A DNA stretch of 5,473 nt from Paracoccus sp. (in: a-proteobacteria). Lineage in GTDB: Bacteria; Pseudomonadota; Alphaproteobacteria; Rhodobacterales; Rhodobacteraceae. The notes under the pieces were generated by a model. It was given only the letters and a program-made list of their open reading frames with translations, made no database searches and was not told the origin of the DNA. Within the stretch, counting starts at the first letter, position 1; every line of letters begins with the position of its first letter. The stretch spans positions 1 to 5,473 of the forward strand of contig JAGPGI010000209.1 in assembly GCA_018056045.1 (NCBI GenBank), written 5' to 3'. Of this stretch, positions 4,020 through 5,473 are shown piece by piece. Position numbers and translations under genes: made by a program.

Positions 4020-5473
4020 CAGACCCCCAGATAATTGTCCCAAAGCGCATTGCGCAGAACCAGACCCGGGTCCAGCTCGCGCTTGCGGGCCGCGAACTGG
4101 GCGGCACGCGGATAGGCGCGGTGGAACTGGTCGGGCCGCGCATGCGGGCGATAGGGCAGGTAATAGCTGCCGCCAATGGCGATCATGCCCTCGATCATGT
4201 CGCGGGTCAGGCGGGCCATGTCGGCCTCGGCCCGCGCGGACATTTCCTGACTGAAGGACATCACGGCGGCCAGACGCGGCACCGGCGCATAGCTCAGCCA
4301 GCTTTCGGGATCGGCGGCGACATGGCGAATGGTGACGTTCAGCATTTCCTGATAGCTGCCGGGGATCACCGCGCGGCAAAGCGTCAGGAAATCGTCCCAG
4401 CGGTCGGGGCTGACGAAATATTCGTGCAGGATATCGGTGCGGGTCGGATCACCGTCGTCCAGCGTCGCGACCGGCTCGTTCATCAGCGAATTGCGCGTCG
4501 ATCCGCCGCCAAGGCGCGGGTTCAGCCCGGCCTCGAGCCACCAGCGCGCGGCCTTGACCGGCTCGCGGTAAAGCTGGCGGCGATAGACCCATGCCGCCGC
4601 GCGCGAGGCCCAGCCCGAGCCCTCGGCCGGCGGCAGATCCTGCTGATCCGCATCCGGGCGATAGGCGATCATCAGCCCGCCGCGCAGGAACTCGGCCCGC
4701 GCCACCGACAGCCGGCCATAGGCCATGCTCACCGCAGGATCGGCCAGTGCCGTGGCAAAGGCGTCTGCCAGGCCGCCGCCCGGCATGGTCTGAAAGCTCG
4801 GCGTCAGCCGCTGGTTCGGAGCCGCCTCGGCCTCGACCGACAGGATCAGGCCGATCAGGCCATAGCCGCCCATGGCCATGCCGAACAGATCGGGGTTTTC
4901 GCTGCGCGAGGCGGTGACGATTTCACCGTCGGGCAACATCAGATCAATGCTGCGCACGGTCGCGCCCATCGGGCCATAAGGCACCGGCCAGCCATGGGCG
5001 TTGACCGAGAATGTCGCGGCGATGCCGAAATCATGGTTGGATTGCATGACCTTGGGCGACAGCCCGGCCGGGTCCAGCGCGGCGATGATCTGCGACCAGC
5101 GCGCGCCTGCCGCCGCGCGATAGGTCCGGGCGATGCTGTCGATCTCGATCCGGCCGCTGTCCCATGTGAGCGCGGTCCCCATGCGCGGGATGCATTGCCC
5201 GCCCATCGAATGCCTTGCGGCAGAAAGGCAGAGCGGCCGGCCCGCGCTGCGCGCCTCAGCAAGTTCGCTGCGCAGCCGGGCGATCAGCGCCGCGCCGGGG
5301 TCATCCGTCAGAACGATATGTCTGGCGACGGGCGTCGCCGAAAGCCGCGAGGCATCGTCGAGCATTTGCGCGCCAGTTGCAGGCGTCAGCGCCACCCCGT
5401 CCAGAGCGCCCCGCCACGGTGCCAGCCGCGTTCCCACGACCCAGCCCAGTGCCGCACCCGAGCCGAACAGCAA
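4019..5473 (-). CDS. FAD-dependent oxidase, VAO/PCMH type, 5' end missing
   Basis: The visible part is 484 codons, open to the window edge. The edge codon is TTG and is most likely an internal leucine, so the true start lies beyond. Residues 1-20 (LLFGSGAALGWVVGTRLAPW) look like the end of an N-terminal membrane or signal segment. A PCMH-type FAD domain spans about 45-215: AARHSMGGQ (85-93), GARWSQI (123-129), then FSVNAHGWPVPYGPMG (155-170), DLMLPDGEIVTASRSENPDLF (177-197) and GGYGLIGLIL (202-211). H88 in RHSMGG aligns with the histidine that carries FAD covalently in alditol-oxidase-like enzymes. The C-terminal domain (about 330-484) has ILHEYFV (348-354), GGSYYLPYRP (434-443) and RELDPGLVLRNALWDNYL (465-482), matching the sugar-lactone/alditol oxidase side of the family. 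It probably oxidises an alcohol or lactone and passes electrons to oxygen or a carrier; the substrate is unknown. It heads a coupled four-gene unit with three membrane-associated products. Confidence 0.9.
   Translation of the reverse strand: MLFGSGAALGWVVGTRLAPWRGALDGVALTPATGAQMLDDASRLSATPVARHIVLTDDPGAALIARLRSELAEARSAGRPLCLSAARHSMGGQCIPRMGTALTWDSGRIEIDSIARTYRAAAGARWSQIIAALDPAGLSPKVMQSNHDFGIAATFSVNAHGWPVPYGPMGATVRSIDLMLPDGEIVTASRSENPDLFGMAMGGYGLIGLILSVEAEAAPNQRLTPSFQTMPGGGLADAFATALADPAVSMAYGRLSVARAEFLRGGLMIAYRPDADQQDLPPAEGSGWASRAAAWVYRRQLYREPVKAARWWLEAGLNPRLGGGSTRNSLMNEPVATLDDGDPTRTDILHEYFVSPDRWDDFLTLCRAVIPGSYQEMLNVTIRHVAADPESWLSYAPVPRLAAVMSFSQEMSARAEADMARLTRDMIEGMIAIGGSYYLPYRPHARPDQFHRAYPRAAQFAARKRELDPGLVLRNALWDNYLGV

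Noticed and set aside
4020..4379. N-terminal extension of the DUF4383-like gene up to 4379
   Set aside because: The added residues are arginine-rich out-of-frame translation of the FAD-oxidase gene. The ATG at 4019 overlaps the oxidase stop and begins a proper membrane protein.
5471..5473. TTG at the window edge as the start of the FAD oxidase
   Set aside because: The codon encodes a leucine within what looks like an N-terminal hydrophobic segment. Calling it a start is an artefact of the window end, so the gene is treated as 5'-truncated.

Overview
The window reads as chromosomal DNA from a high-GC alphaproteobacterium, most likely Rhodobacterales (Paracoccus/Rhodobacter-like). This rests on strongly GC-biased third codon positions, the protein sequences, and the gene order thioredoxin/TPR co-chaperone - LON-domain protein - UPF0434/Trm112, which I know from alphaproteobacteria. 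The genus is inferred and was not tested. I see no CRISPR array, tRNA, rRNA, intact insertion sequence or origin.

Layout. Positions 1-210 hold the 3' end of a plus-strand ABM-fold (YgiN-like) monooxygenase gene whose start lies outside the window. Positions 211-487 are a 277-bp convergent intergenic region. It has atypical base and codon use, several short inverted repeats and a doubtful 44-codon ORF (218-352). Everything from 488 to 5473 is coded on the minus strand, so transcription there runs from right to left.

The first minus-strand unit (2238 down to 488) has three genes. They encode a CnoX/YbbN-type thioredoxin-TPR protein with an intact WCGPC site, a stand-alone LON substrate-binding (N-terminal) domain protein, and a UPF0434/Trm112-like small protein. 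Gaps are 3 nt and then a 4-nt overlap (GTGA), so this is almost certainly one operon, with a protein-quality-control and translation flavour. A weak RpoH-like promoter candidate lies just upstream of cnoX.

The second minus-strand unit (5473 down to 2300) has four genes joined by 1-nt, 4-nt and 1-nt stop/start overlaps. They encode a VAO/PCMH-type FAD-dependent oxidase (5' end cut by the window), a four-helix DUF4383-like membrane protein, a 348-aa membrane-anchored protein of no function known to me, and a 94-aa hydrophobic protein. The tight coupling implies the products act together. The most economical reading is an envelope-associated flavin oxidoreductase with dedicated membrane partners, substrate unknown. 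This is the best candidate here for an undescribed system. A 61-bp gap separates the two units, so read-through from the FAD unit into cnoX is possible.
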